This document shows, piece after piece, positions 49,020-56,202 of a stretch of 64,000 nucleotides of DNA. The position numbers were made by a program, and so were the translations under genes. Position 1 is the stretch's first letter. Each line of letters begins with the position of its first letter. The notes beneath the pieces were generated by a model. The model saw only the letters and a list, made by a program, of their open reading frames with translations, had not been told where the DNA came from and searched no databases. The DNA is from a virus: the IMG/VR virus record IMGVR_UViG_3300034107_000314, positions 62,001 through 126,000 of that record. One strand, 5' to 3'.

Positions 49020-49591
49020 CAAAAAACACTTAAAAATTGTGTATATATTAATAGGAAAGAATATATTGCAAGCTTAACATGACAGATCCATTCGCACTCT
49101 TAACATGACAGCTCTCCTGAATATAGAAAATTCCTAAAATGTTAGTTGCCTCTGTTCTATATAGCCTATCTTGACACTTGCTGTATCTGGGACTTCATCC
49201 CCCACACACGCAGGTTTATTCCCATTTATAGAAATAATTTTAAAATACCATTCTTTTGATCGGCGATTGTGGTTGCCGTTTTCACTGTTCACTGGTATCA
49301 TCATAGTGTAATGAAATGAAGTCTTGGTGAACTCCCATGAGGAGACGAATGGGTTGTGAACTAAGACGCAATGGAATGGAAGTATGGGGATTCAGAATCT
49401 CTATAGAAACAGGTTTTAATTTAAGGGTTTGAGATTTATACTTAGAGCCTTTAAAGAATATTAGCAAGTAAAGAAATATAAGTATGGTTAAGAGAATAAT
49501 ACAATGGTTACTTCTTATCTTGCTAATATACTTCAGTAAGTATTGTAAGAATAGAAGAACACTAACATACAGTTTAATCAAGGAGAGTACA
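49020..49591. other. Long region without a convincing gene
   Basis: It holds a plus-strand GTGTATATATT motif (49039-49049), two direct copies of CTTAACATGACAG (about 49074 and 49097), and G-rich stretches. Hydrophobic frames exist on both strands but none has a good ribosome-binding site. It may be the long leader of the plus-strand gene at 49592. Confidence 0.5.
49039..49049 (+). promoter_or_regulatory. GTGTATAnATT motif (candidate phage promoter)
   Basis: GTGTATATATT followed by AATAGG, identical over 14 bases to the site before the HNH gene at 39.8 kb. The next plus-strand gene is 540 bases away. Confidence 0.35.
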
Positions 49592-49939
49592 ATGGGTTTA
49601 ATTTACGAAGTTGGTTTGGCTAGTTCAGTATCACCAGATGTTGTTAAGAGAGTACTGAGTGTAACAGTAGATGGTGCGGAAGTTGTAACAGAAGTGGACA
49701 CTACTGCTACAAAATATGTGTTAGCTCCTGTTAAAGAGGGCGCTAATGTGACGGTGGCCCTGAAGGATGTGGATGACGCTGGCAATTCAAGCGAGTGGGC
49801 CACTGTAAGCTTTGTGGCAAAGGATACGCTCCCTCCAGAGACTCCGGGCGCTCCTACAGTCACTCTAGTAGAAGAAGTGGCCGATCCTGCCCCTGTGGTC
49901 ATTGAAGGTGACGCTGTGGTTATTCCAACTGAAGGTTGA
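49592..49939 (+). CDS. Fn3/Ig-like virion protein candidate (plus strand)
   Basis: A 115-residue, Val/Thr/Ala-rich protein with an Fn3- or Ig-like domain (VTVDGAEVVTEVD, VKEGANVTVALKDVDDAGNSS, ATVSFVAKDTLPPETPG). Such domains decorate phage capsids and tails. It has a strong AAGGAG start and its own terminator. Its base use is clearly richer in G+C than its neighbours. The high-expression layout suggests an abundant virion protein. Confidence 0.7.
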   Translation: MGLIYEVGLASSVSPDVVKRVLSVTVDGAEVVTEVDTTATKYVLAPVKEGANVTVALKDVDDAGNSSEWATVSFVAKDTLPPETPGAPTVTLVEEVADPAPVVIEGDAVVIPTEG

Positions 49940-49961
49940 TTTAGCTATATATAAACAAAAT

Positions 49962-49993
49962 AAGCCCAGAGGAATTAACCTCCGGGCTTTTTT
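49962..49993 (+). terminator. Rho-independent terminator (plus strand)
   Basis: AAGCCCAGAGG, AATTAA, CCTCCGGGCTT then T-rich. It ends the Fn3-like gene. Confidence 0.9.
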
Positions 49994-50062
49994 ATTATAC
50001 TTTTGGCATGAAAGTTACACTAGATTATTTAAAGTATAAAAGTAATATCTTAGCGTGCAACT

Positions 50063-50115
50063 AAAAGTTAGCTGACTATGGCTATCCTGACGAATCTTAA
50101 TATATAAGATGTTAC
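50063..50115 (-). repeat. 53-bp repeat, copy 1
   Basis: On the minus strand: an A/T-rich ATCTT...AAGAT inverted part, then a conserved AGTCAGCTAACTTTT end. No gene follows this copy. Copies 2-5 are at 50325, 50673, 58214 and 58268. Confidence 0.75.
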
Positions 50116-50312
50116 AAGTCTAGACCATAGTCATCTGCATCATCTGATTTTGCTAGGCACAATTCCCTCCATAGGGATTCTGCAAAGCTGACCAAATACT
50201 TAACACGGTCAGGGCTAGTGACTTCCCTAACACTATTTTTATATACTTCTACTGCTAATTCTGAACAGAAGAAATCTGCTAAGAAGCTCGCCTTGTCAAG
50301 TTCATCGTCCAT
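50112..50312 (-). CDS. Small acidic protein
   Basis: A 66-residue acidic helical protein starting MDDELDKASFLADFF. The ATG at 50312 has AAGGAA upstream, and the leader is repeat copy 2. Function unknown. Confidence 0.55.
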   Translation of the reverse strand: MDDELDKASFLADFFCSELAVEVYKNSVREVTSPDRVKYLVSFAESLWRELCLAKSDDADDYGLDL

Positions 50313-50324
50313 ATTGTATTCCTT

Positions 50325-50377
50325 AAAAGTTAGCTGACTGTGGCTCATCCTGCGAATCATAATAGATAAGGTGATAC
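50325..50377 (-). repeat. 53-bp repeat, copy 2 (leader of 50312 gene)
   Basis: Ends in AGTCAGCTAACTTTT directly before the AAGGAA ribosome-binding site of the 50312 gene. Confidence 0.75.
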
Positions 50378-50479
50378 ATTTAGTTTATGATATCCGAATA
50401 TAAATAGTTAGGTGAACTAAGCCTGTATCAAGGCGATTATTTCTAATCAAATCCTACTTGTCTTTATATCCATATTAAT

Positions 50480-50508
50480 ATTATACCAGAGGGTCTATGA
50501 ATTGTCAA
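50480..50508 (-). promoter_or_regulatory. Sigma70-type promoter
   Basis: TTGACA, 17 bases, TATAAT; upstream of repeat copy 2 and the 50312 gene. Confidence 0.7.
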
Positions 50509-50522
50509 CTATAAAATTTAAA

Positions 50523-50660
50523 TTACAATGGTCTTGGCATACACCCTGTGGTAGTTCCACCCGGACGTGGAGTATAAACAATTCCAATAGGTCTAGAAAC
50601 TGAAGTCTTAATAAGTTTAACTAATACATCAGGCTTTGGCGGTGGCGGTGGAACGTACAT
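50523..50660 (-). CDS. Pro-rich micropeptide, 45 residues
   Basis: Starts MYVPPPPPKPD and ends with PRPGGTTTGCMPRPL. AGGAG lies 7 bases before the ATG and repeat copy 3 forms its leader. The Pro-rich ends suggest a linker or a binding peptide. Confidence 0.5.
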   Translation of the reverse strand: MYVPPPPPKPDVLVKLIKTSVSRPIGIVYTPRPGGTTTGCMPRPL

Positions 50661-50672
50661 TTTGATTCTCCT

Positions 50673-50725
50673 AAAAGTTAGCTGACTGTCACTATTCCCA
50701 CGAATCTTATTATATAAGATGATAC
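50673..50725 (-). repeat. 53-bp repeat, copy 3 (leader of 50660 gene)
   Basis: Ends in CAGTCAGCTAACTTTT immediately followed by AGGAG. It contains a TATAAT-like box. Confidence 0.75.
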
Positions 50726-50735
50726 AAAAAAATCC

Positions 50736-50765
50736 AAAAAAAAGGCCGGAGGGACAAAGCCCCCC
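50736..50765 (-). terminator. Rho-independent terminator
   Basis: GGGGGGCTTTGTCCCTCCGGCC then eight T on the minus strand; it ends the DUF932 gene. The flank is unusually C-rich. Confidence 0.75.
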
Positions 50766-50786
50766 AACCCCTCCAAACCCCCCAAG

Positions 50787-51962
50787 TCACCCAGCCGCTG
50801 CGAACACCTCATCTATCTGTTCTGACGTAATCGTCTTAGAGTACGCATTCAGCCTATCCCAATCATTCTCCGTATAGCTCGTAAGTTGTCCGCCCAACTC
50901 ATCGAACTTGACCCAAGTCTCATTGGAGAGATTTTGCCCAGCCCTTGTGATAGAATTGACAATTCCAAACAAGTTCCGATCATCTTTCTCAAATGTGGCA
51001 AACTGAGTTAAGACTTCTCTGCTCTCAGTTTTATCTAGTTTACTCCTAAGACATACAGCACCTAAGATTTGTTTCATCGAACCTTCAACCTTTAAAGTTT
51101 GCAGGCCGAGGAACTTTCTAACACCAATTGGAATTAGTGGTAGTTGCTTCTCAATATTATCGACGATACGCTTCTTAAGGTCAACTAGGTCAATCTTACC
51201 GATGTGACGACGATCAATCATCTCGCCCTCAGTTTTGCCCCAGATACAGCCGTTCATACAGATAGACCTGAACAGGCTAGGCTTTTGACTAATCCTACGC
51301 TTGCCGATCTCACAATTCCCAACCGAGAGCATTCCACCATAGTCTGAGTCATCGCTTTGACCATAGTCAATAATACTGTCAGGTAATAGGAGATTACCAT
51401 AGATAGTATCATCGTCGCCCCGCCAGTGAGAATACATGGAACCCGGCAGATGCTCGTTCATCGTTTCGAGATACCATCTATTATCAATCGGTGCATATCT
51501 ATCGCTGACAAATGCACGAAGTGTACCATCGCTATAAGCACGAAGTCGATATTTCTTATCCTTGTCCGCTCTTCGCATAGCATTTTTAGCAATACGAACA
51601 GCAACGTCCGAATCTTCCCAATCCGAATCATCTTGATTCAATAGCTCCCGAATGACTGTTGACGATGGCAGCTTGAGCCGCCCAGCGAATTGGCCCAATG
51701 CCCATTCTGTTGGTTTATATTGTTTACCTGCAACTTCGAAGGCAAACTTGCCGCCCTCACCTACCACTGGTTCGATATCTGACAATGGAACCAGCATGTC
51801 CTCACGTTCCTCAGCAGACCGTTGAACAGTTTCCATCACCTGATCGAACGATTGGCACTTTTTAGCCCAGATCTTTGACACATGGAATCCATCGGCAAAG
51901 CCTTGTTGAGCCTTGACGAATGCACCAGCAGACTTGTCACTCTTGATCTCTAGCGTACTCAT
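50787..51962 (-). CDS. DUF932 phage/plasmid protein
   Basis: A 391-residue protein of the DUF932 type: GTLRAFVSDRYAPIDNRWYLETM is the hallmark segment, with LSVGNCEIGKRRISQKPSLF and CMNGCIWGKTEGEM later. Family members are abundant on phages and plasmids; their function is not established. It is monocistronic with its own promoter and terminator, and more G+C-rich than the left half. Confidence 0.8.
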   Translation of the reverse strand: MSTLEIKSDKSAGAFVKAQQGFADGFHVSKIWAKKCQSFDQVMETVQRSAEEREDMLVPLSDIEPVVGEGGKFAFEVAGKQYKPTEWALGQFAGRLKLPSSTVIRELLNQDDSDWEDSDVAVRIAKNAMRRADKDKKYRLRAYSDGTLRAFVSDRYAPIDNRWYLETMNEHLPGSMYSHWRGDDDTIYGNLLLPDSIIDYGQSDDSDYGGMLSVGNCEIGKRRISQKPSLFRSICMNGCIWGKTEGEMIDRRHIGKIDLVDLKKRIVDNIEKQLPLIPIGVRKFLGLQTLKVEGSMKQILGAVCLRSKLDKTESREVLTQFATFEKDDRNLFGIVNSITRAGQNLSNETWVKFDELGGQLTSYTENDWDRLNAYSKTITSEQIDEVFAAAG

Positions 51963-52011
51963 ATCTTTTGTCCTGCAATACTTGGTTAGTTGTTGTCTTC
52001 CTTACTCTTAT

Positions 52012-52039
52012 ATTATACCACAGGATTTCACCTTGTCAA
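52012..52039 (-). promoter_or_regulatory. Promoter of DUF932 gene
   Basis: TTGACA, 16 bases, TATAAT with the TAAGAGTAAGG-type start. Confidence 0.75.
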
Positions 52040-52042
52040 GAG

Positions 52043-52306
52043 TTAAGAATACATTTCTTTCAATTCATTTACTTCCATCTGAGTGTTTACTATGTTCAAG
52101 GCCACTAGCATAGCAAAGTAGATTTGCTGCGATAGTTCCTTGTCACCCTGACTTACTTGATTAGCAAGTGTATAAACCAAGGTAGATAAGACTCTATTCT
52201 CTTTATTGAGTTCAAGAGCCTTATCCTTAGCATACTTGAGCAGATCTCTCATAGCCTCTCTATGGACACTCTCTCCCACTTCTACGTCAATCTTTGGTAG
52301 CATCAT
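52043..52306 (-). CDS. Small helical protein
   Basis: An 87-residue helical protein (LNKENRVLSTLVYTLANQVS). Two adjacent ATGs are possible. It overlaps the 52287 gene. Confidence 0.5.
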   Translation of the reverse strand: MMLPKIDVEVGESVHREAMRDLLKYAKDKALELNKENRVLSTLVYTLANQVSQGDKELSQQIYFAMLVALNIVNTQMEVNELKEMYS

Positions 52307-52454
52307 TTATCACTCTCACTTCTACAACAGGATATCCGACCCAAGCATTATATGCCACAGGAACTTCACGCATGATCCTTTCTCTGAGTTCAGGAGTCAT
52401 GTAATATTCGACGACTTTTAGGATCTGCTCTTTTTGGTGATGCGTCATGCTCAT
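52287..52454 (-). CDS. Small protein, 55 residues
   Basis: MSMTHHQKEQILKVVEYYM start, then VAYNAWVGYPVVEVRVI. It starts in a TAATG overlap and ends inside the next gene. Confidence 0.5.
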   Translation of the reverse strand: MSMTHHQKEQILKVVEYYMTPELRERIMREVPVAYNAWVGYPVVEVRVINDATKD

Positions 52455-52702
52455 TATTTGATCTCGTACTTATAGGTTTTTTCTTCGTAGACTAAAGGCT
52501 TTGCCGTACTTACACCCTCTACGATTGCAAGACGATAGCCAAGACGTTCGAGAGCCTCATAGTGAGCAGCATCGCTTGACTGTACGTCACAATAGCCACC
52601 TTCTTCAGCGTCACGAATGTTTGCATCGGCCTTGAACTCCGCTTCTAAATCTTGTGACTCGCCAGTTTTTTCGTTGGTTAGGACAAATTTCCAGCTACGC
52701 AT
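52454..52702 (-). CDS. Protein of unknown function
   Basis: An 82-residue protein with a WKFVLTNEKTGESQDLEAEF start and a helical centre. GGAG precedes the ATG and a promoter lies 70 bases upstream. Confidence 0.55.
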   Translation of the reverse strand: MRSWKFVLTNEKTGESQDLEAEFKADANIRDAEEGGYCDVQSSDAAHYEALERLGYRLAIVEGVSTAKPLVYEEKTYKYEIK

Positions 52703-52842
52703 TGTTGATTCTCCAATGTCACTTTCATGTTATGTACTAGTAGTTTGCTACCACTCATTGTCACTGTAGATATTGTACCATCTGGAGTCTTGCATGTCAA
52801 GATCCAAAGTTGATTATGTCGAACGATTTCGTAGGTGTTCAT
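52678..52842 (-). CDS. Small protein, 54 residues, contains a promoter
   Basis: Starts MNTYEIVRHNQLWILTCK in an ATGA overlap with the upstream gene. Its coding region contains the promoter at 52772-52800, so it could be an overlap of coding and control, or a chance frame. Confidence 0.45.
   Translation of the reverse strand: MNTYEIVRHNQLWILTCKTPDGTISTVTMSGSKLLVHNMKVTLENQQCVAGNLS
52772..52800 (-). promoter_or_regulatory. Sigma70-type promoter
   Basis: TTGACA, 17 bases, TACAAT; drives the 52454 gene. Confidence 0.65.
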
Positions 52843-53036
52843 GATTGTCCCCAATTCTCAATTTCGTATTGTGTTTCGCCAGCGTTTCGAGCGTAGATAG
52901 TTTTATCACTTGCGTAGGGATGGTCAAAGTTGAAAGGCTTATAGATCTCATACTTATATAGAGACCCATTCGTCTTTTTTACTACCAGCCCTTTGGACTT
53001 AGCTAGTTGTTCAAGAGCTTTGAGTGTTAATCTCAT
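52839..53036 (-). CDS. Small basic protein
   Basis: A 65-residue protein: LEQLAKSKGLVVKKTNGSLYKYEIY, resembling a small phage helix-strand domain. It overlaps both neighbours by 4 bases. Confidence 0.55.
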   Translation of the reverse strand: MRLTLKALEQLAKSKGLVVKKTNGSLYKYEIYKPFNFDHPYASDKTIYARNAGETQYEIENWGQS

Positions 53037-53269
53037 TTGTCAATATCCTCTGGTAAGGGAAATCCACCAATGACAGGACAGTTATCTCCATCCAATTCGC
53101 CTTGAGTTCGGATACCCATATTCTCTAGCTCAGCCTCAAACGCCTCTTGACTATCTAATAGACGATCAAGCAGTGTTATTTGATAGTATTCAATTAGACT
53201 TTCTATATCCATACTGTCAACCGACAACTGAGCCAGATTCTTACAATTACTGTATGTGTTCTCGATCAT
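53033..53269 (-). CDS. Small acidic protein
   Basis: A 78-residue acidic protein starting MIENTYSNCKNLAQ. The ATG at 53269 follows AGGGAAAG. Confidence 0.55.
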   Translation of the reverse strand: MIENTYSNCKNLAQLSVDSMDIESLIEYYQITLLDRLLDSQEAFEAELENMGIRTQGELDGDNCPVIGGFPLPEDIDK

Positions 53270-53292
53270 ATCTTTCCCTTTCTTGTACTGCA

Positions 53293-53321
53293 ATTATATC
53301 ATATGAGGGGCTGAATGTCAA
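53293..53321 (-). promoter_or_regulatory. Sigma70-type promoter
   Basis: TTGACA, 17 bases, TATAAT; drives the 53269 gene. Confidence 0.7.
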
Positions 53322-53340
53322 CCCCCCAAGCTATATATTT

Positions 53341-53658
53341 TTAGTCAATCTGGGCGAGCAGTTCGCCAGCACGCTTGGCCGCGATGATTTCGGCCAGCTT
53401 GGAGAGATCCTTCTTAGGCTTGCGAACTTCGTCGCTTCGTCGCATGGTCGGCAGTTCTACGCCAACTTCCTTAAGCTCTTTGCGGAGCTTGAGAGCCTTC
53501 TGGTAAGACGTTTCAAGGTCAAGGCCAAAATGGTCGGCAACGTCTTGGATCGTGCCACTGGTGACGTTTGTAGCGGCATCAAAGCCACGTTGGAAAACAT
53601 CCATATAAACAGACACAAAATCTTCAGCATTGATGAACTTGCGTGTTGTTTTAGCCAT
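53341..53658 (-). CDS. Small basic HTH-like protein
   Basis: A 105-residue basic protein. The middle (GTIQDVADHFGLDLETSYQKA, about 34-54) has helix-turn-helix spacing. It is rich in G+C with Ala/Lys/Arg bias. It may bind DNA. Confidence 0.5.
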   Translation of the reverse strand: MAKTTRKFINAEDFVSVYMDVFQRGFDAATNVTSGTIQDVADHFGLDLETSYQKALKLRKELKEVGVELPTMRRSDEVRKPKKDLSKLAEIIAAKRAGELLAQID

Positions 53659-53762
53659 CGGTATAGATCTCTTTCTTTAGATAGAAGATAGTGGATTTGG
53701 CTTCAAACCAGTCGTGAGTGAGATCCACTTAACTCATCATACGTTTGACTGGCTATACTACT

Positions 53763-53790
53763 ATTATACAGGATAGAACGCAGTTGTCAA
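53763..53790 (-). promoter_or_regulatory. Sigma70-type promoter
   Basis: TTGACA, 16 bases, TATAAT, AGTAGTATA start; drives the 53658 gene. Confidence 0.7.
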
Positions 53791-53793
53791 GAC

Positions 53794-54015
53794 TTACTTG
53801 GTGAAAATTACAGGATTCACCATTTTTACACATGAGAGGGAAGCAATGCGATTGAACCCCTTGTCAGTGTATTGCAGGACGACATATTGACCATTAGAGC
53901 TTACACCCTGACGAATGATCTTACCATCACGAACCTTGAGGATATTACGATTGCCGCCTACAGGGTAGGAAACAACCAACTTACGACCGTTGCGAACATT
54001 GATTGACTTGAGCAT
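53794..54015 (-). CDS. Small beta-barrel-like protein
   Basis: A 73-residue basic, beta-rich protein (NVRNGRKLVVSYPVGG, GQYVVLQYTDKGFNRI). Function unknown. Confidence 0.55.
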   Translation of the reverse strand: MLKSINVRNGRKLVVSYPVGGNRNILKVRDGKIIRQGVSSNGQYVVLQYTDKGFNRIASLSCVKMVNPVIFTK

Positions 54016-54062
54016 ATCTTAGATCTCCTTAGAACTGACACTTGGTTACTGACCACACATAT

Positions 54063-54091
54063 ATTCTAACACAGGTGAGTTTACTTGTCAA
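54063..54091 (-). promoter_or_regulatory. Sigma70-type promoter
   Basis: TTGACA, 17 bases, TAGAAT; drives the 54015 gene. Confidence 0.65.
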
Positions 54092-54315
54092 GCATACGGC
54101 CAATAATCTGATTTTATTTCATGTTTCAGATCCTTGACCTCAGCTTCAAGTAGAACTACGTATTCCTCTAGCTTTTTATGTATTTCTTGATAGTAGCGGT
54201 CAGCTTGTGACCCTTCCCAATCATAACCATAATCCTTAACCTGATTAAGAATGCACTCGTCATATTTCTGTCTAGTAGAGGCAAGCTCATTTTTCACCTG
54301 TTCAATCTTACTCAT
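54088..54315 (-). CDS. Small coiled-coil protein
   Basis: A 75-residue protein with helices at both ends (IEQVKNELASTRQKYDE, LEEYVVLLEAEVKDLKHE). Its stop overlaps the promoter of the next gene. Confidence 0.55.
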   Translation of the reverse strand: MSKIEQVKNELASTRQKYDECILNQVKDYGYDWEGSQADRYYQEIHKKLEEYVVLLEAEVKDLKHEIKSDYWPYA

Positions 54316-54363
54316 CTTTTCACTCCACTTCGTTTCGTTCGTTTCTCACTTCCTTACTCCTAT

Positions 54364-54391
54364 ATTATACATCATAGAAAGCTGTTGTCAA
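54364..54391 (-). promoter_or_regulatory. Sigma70-type promoter
   Basis: TTGACA, 16 bases, TATAAT; drives the 54315 gene. Confidence 0.7.
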
Positions 54392-54446
54392 GCCCTGTGG
54401 GGTGTTATTTTGGAGATTATTTTATATTGTTGTAAGTGCTTGTGGT

Positions 54447-54495
54447 GTAAGGACTTGCGGCGAGGCGCGCTAGCGGGGTCGCTGTAAATCCTTAC
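54447..54495. repeat. GC-rich palindromic repeat, copy 1
   Basis: GTAAGGACTTGCGGCG, a CGCGCTAGCG centre, then GTAAATCCTTAC. An imperfect long inverted repeat in an AT-rich context. Copies 2-4 are at 58426, 60160 and 62623. A smaller GTAAGTACTTAC palindrome follows. Confidence 0.75.
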
Positions 54496-54510
54496 GTAGT
54501 AAGTACTTAC

Positions 54511-54539
54511 GAAAAAACCCACCGCAACGAGCGATGGGC
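54511..54539 (-). terminator. Terminator of the 54.6-54.9 kb tRNA array
   Basis: GCCCATCGC, TCGTT, GCGGTGGGT then TTTTTT on the minus strand. Confidence 0.85.
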
Positions 54540-54553
54540 CACTTTAAAAGGAA

Positions 54554-54627
54554 TACCCCGATCAGGATTTGAACCTGAAACCTACAGCTTAGAAGGCTGT
54601 TGCTCTATCCAATTGAGCTATCGGGGC
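54554..54627 (-). tRNA. tRNA-Arg(TCT)
   Basis: 74 nt, acceptor GCCCCGA/TCGGGGT, loop CTTCTAA. Confidence 0.88.
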
Positions 54628-54698
54628 TTATATTGAGTATTTTGGTCATAAGATAATCTCAGGTAAGAATACTCAAACTTACTTTAGTGATTATCTAA

Positions 54699-54783
54699 TA
54701 CGGATGATGGGAATCGAACCCATATGAGGTTTAATCCTCGACAGATTTTAAGTCTGTTGCGTATACCATTTCGCCACATCCGC
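54699..54783 (-). tRNA. tRNA-Leu(TAA)
   Basis: 85 nt class II tRNA, acceptor GCGGATG/CATCCGT, loop CTTAAAA. Confidence 0.88.
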
Positions 54784-54788
54784 ATGAA

Positions 54789-54861
54789 TACCCCTACGGA
54801 GAATTGAACTCCGGTTTCAAGATTGAAAATCTTGCGTCCTAGGCCACTAGACGATAAGGGC
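54789..54861 (-). tRNA. tRNA-Glu(TTC)
   Basis: 73 nt, acceptor GCCCTTA/TAGGGGT, loop TTTTCAA. Confidence 0.85.
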
Positions 54862-54870
54862 ATTTACCAC

Positions 54871-54943
54871 TTGGCCTATCGGGGTACGATCCCGAAACCT
54901 GTCACTTATAAGGTGACTGCTCTACCAATTGAGCTATAGGCCA
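54871..54943 (-). tRNA. tRNA-Ile(TAT)
   Basis: 73 nt, perfect acceptor TGGCCTA/TAGGCCA, anticodon stem GTCAC/GTGAC, loop CTTATAA. It reads AUA, a codon common in this AT-rich genome; T loop ATCGTAC is slightly unusual. Confidence 0.82.
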
Positions 54944-55017
54944 GTAGATGCCATTTTTGGACTGAAGTCAATCTCGTTTGGGAAATGGCAAACCCAACTT
55001 CATTGATCGACTATCTT

Positions 55018-55046
55018 ATTATATCACTTCACTTTCAGTTTGTCAA
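55018..55046 (-). promoter_or_regulatory. Promoter of the 54.6-54.9 kb tRNA array
   Basis: TTGACA, 17 bases, TATAAT, 75 bases before the first tRNA. Confidence 0.72.
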
Positions 55047-55383
55047 CTAGACGCCTGAGAAAACTCTTGTTAATCTTCTGGACATTTACGAGACGACCAT
55101 CGTAGAATGACTTGATTTTATTATCACTCAACTGAATGGTCAGCAAATACTGTGATCTCTCAAGATCCATGTTACGCAAGATTGTCTCGTATCGCAGTCT
55201 ATGTTCAAACATATCACGAACTTGGATTACAGTACCTTCATATTCCTTGATCTCATATAGGGTATGAGCAGGAAGATGAGTACGATCTAATTTCCGTTCG
55301 ATGTACTGGAACTTGACTTTGTTACCAGCGGTCAATTGTGCGATCATCTCTATCTTCTCCTGAAAGGTTTGAATCATCTTCAT
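55024..55383 (-). CDS. Protein of unknown function
   Basis: A 119-residue protein, probably beta-rich in the middle (HTLYEIKEYEGTVIQVRD) with a basic C-terminus. ATG at 55383 or 55377. The tRNA promoter lies over its stop. Confidence 0.55.
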   Translation of the reverse strand: MKMIQTFQEKIEMIAQLTAGNKVKFQYIERKLDRTHLPAHTLYEIKEYEGTVIQVRDMFEHRLRYETILRNMDLERSQYLLTIQLSDNKIKSFYDGRLVNVQKINKSFLRRLVDKLKVK

Positions 55384-55394
55384 CTCACTACTCT

Positions 55395-55422
55395 ATTATA
55401 CCATCTCGTATTCACTTGTCAA
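55395..55422 (-). promoter_or_regulatory. Sigma70-type promoter
   Basis: TTGACA, 16 bases, TATAAT; drives the 55383 gene. Confidence 0.72.
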
Positions 55423-55593
55423 GCAACTTTTTCGAGAACTTTCCTCGAATCTGTATTCGCCAGCAAAGATTTCGTTCAACGTCTCTAGGCTAGCAATGAA
55501 GTCACGATAAGATGAGAACTCATCAATATCGGTTTTTTGGTTATCGTATACTTTGCCAGTTGACAGGTTTGTCATCTTGTAGAAATAGATCAT
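55396..55593 (-). CDS. Small protein of unknown function
   Basis: A 65-residue protein starting MIYFYKMTNLSTGKVYDNQ, like a short GIY-YIG-style strand start but with no nuclease motif. It starts in an ATGA overlap. Confidence 0.5.
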   Translation of the reverse strand: MIYFYKMTNLSTGKVYDNQKTDIDEFSSYRDFIASLETLNEIFAGEYRFEESSRKSCLTSEYEMV

Positions 55594-55775
55594 TCGTCTT
55601 CTCCTATTTCAAAAACTTCCCAGTCGTCTACATCCTTAGTAGAAAAATACTCTACAGTATAAGGATACTGTTCTATCTTCTCATTTGCTATTTCTTTAGC
55701 ATGATCTCTATTCTCAGCTTCAACGTCGATATCAACGCCGTGAATTTCGTACACTCTGACGACATACTTCTTCAT
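55590..55775 (-). CDS. Small acidic protein
   Basis: A 61-residue protein (VRVYEIHGVDIDVEAENRDH then a helix) with the same strand-helix pattern as the 40556 gene. Confidence 0.5.
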   Translation of the reverse strand: MKKYVVRVYEIHGVDIDVEAENRDHAKEIANEKIEQYPYTVEYFSTKDVDDWEVFEIGEDE

Positions 55776-55778
55776 ACA

Positions 55779-55949
55779 TTACCCCGGATAGATAGAGATA
55801 TTGAAACCACTCAAGAACGCATCGGACAACAGCTCAAATCGACCACCACCGTGGCTTGGCATGAAGATATGAATATCTCCATTATCTGCGATGTTACCAG
55901 AGAACATCTTATCAAGAGTTGGCACATACAGCAAGCAGTTCGTTTCCAT
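55779..55949 (-). CDS. Small protein, 56 residues
   Basis: METNCLLYVPTLDKMF start, with HGGGRFELL near 35. First gene from the promoter at 55975. Confidence 0.5.
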   Translation of the reverse strand: METNCLLYVPTLDKMFSGNIADNGDIHIFMPSHGGGRFELLSDAFLSGFNISIYPG

Positions 55950-55974
55950 CACTCACTCCCTTTCTTACTACTCT

Positions 55975-56002
55975 ATTGTATCACACGATCCTGTCTTGTC
56001 AA
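55975..56002 (-). promoter_or_regulatory. Sigma70-type promoter
   Basis: TTGACA, 16 bases, TACAAT, AGAGTAGTAAG start; drives 55949 and the genes after it. Confidence 0.7.
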
Positions 56003-56004
56003 GC

Positions 56005-56202
56005 TCAAAATGCCTTAATCGTAAGATTTTGAATTGGCAAGAGAGAGATGTTTATCACTTTGGGCTGCTTTGGTTCTTCGACCCTTACCTCTACGCTTCC
56101 CACTTTGGGAGCTACCAGAGCAGGAAATGGGGCTTCCCGCTTCTGGAAGTGTTTGCATCCACTGCATGACAGGATCAAAACCGCAATAATCGTCAATCGC
56201 AT
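56005..56202 (-). CDS. Small lipoprotein nested in another gene, o-spanin-like
   Basis: A 65-residue protein with a lipoprotein-type signal (MRLTIIAVLILSCSGC, Cys at 13 and 16) and a Pro-rich mature part. AAAGGAG lies 8 bases before the ATG. The whole 5' part is read in another frame within the 56015-56308 gene. Nested small lipoproteins of this kind are usual for outer-membrane spanins (Rz1), but the outer partner here lacks a membrane anchor. Confidence 0.55.
   Translation of the reverse strand: MRLTIIAVLILSCSGCKHFQKREAPFPALVAPKVGSVEVRVEEPKQPKVINISLLPIQNLTIKAF

Noticed and set aside
49282-49581. Minus-strand 99-residue hydrophobic open frame
   Set aside because: It begins with TTG without a ribosome-binding site and lies opposite the leader of the well-supported plus-strand gene at 49592.
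50063-50725. Three spaced repeats read as a CRISPR array
   Set aside because: Spacing is 210-300 bases, the intervals hold genes and promoters, and other copies are in tandem at 58 kb. No cas gene is seen.
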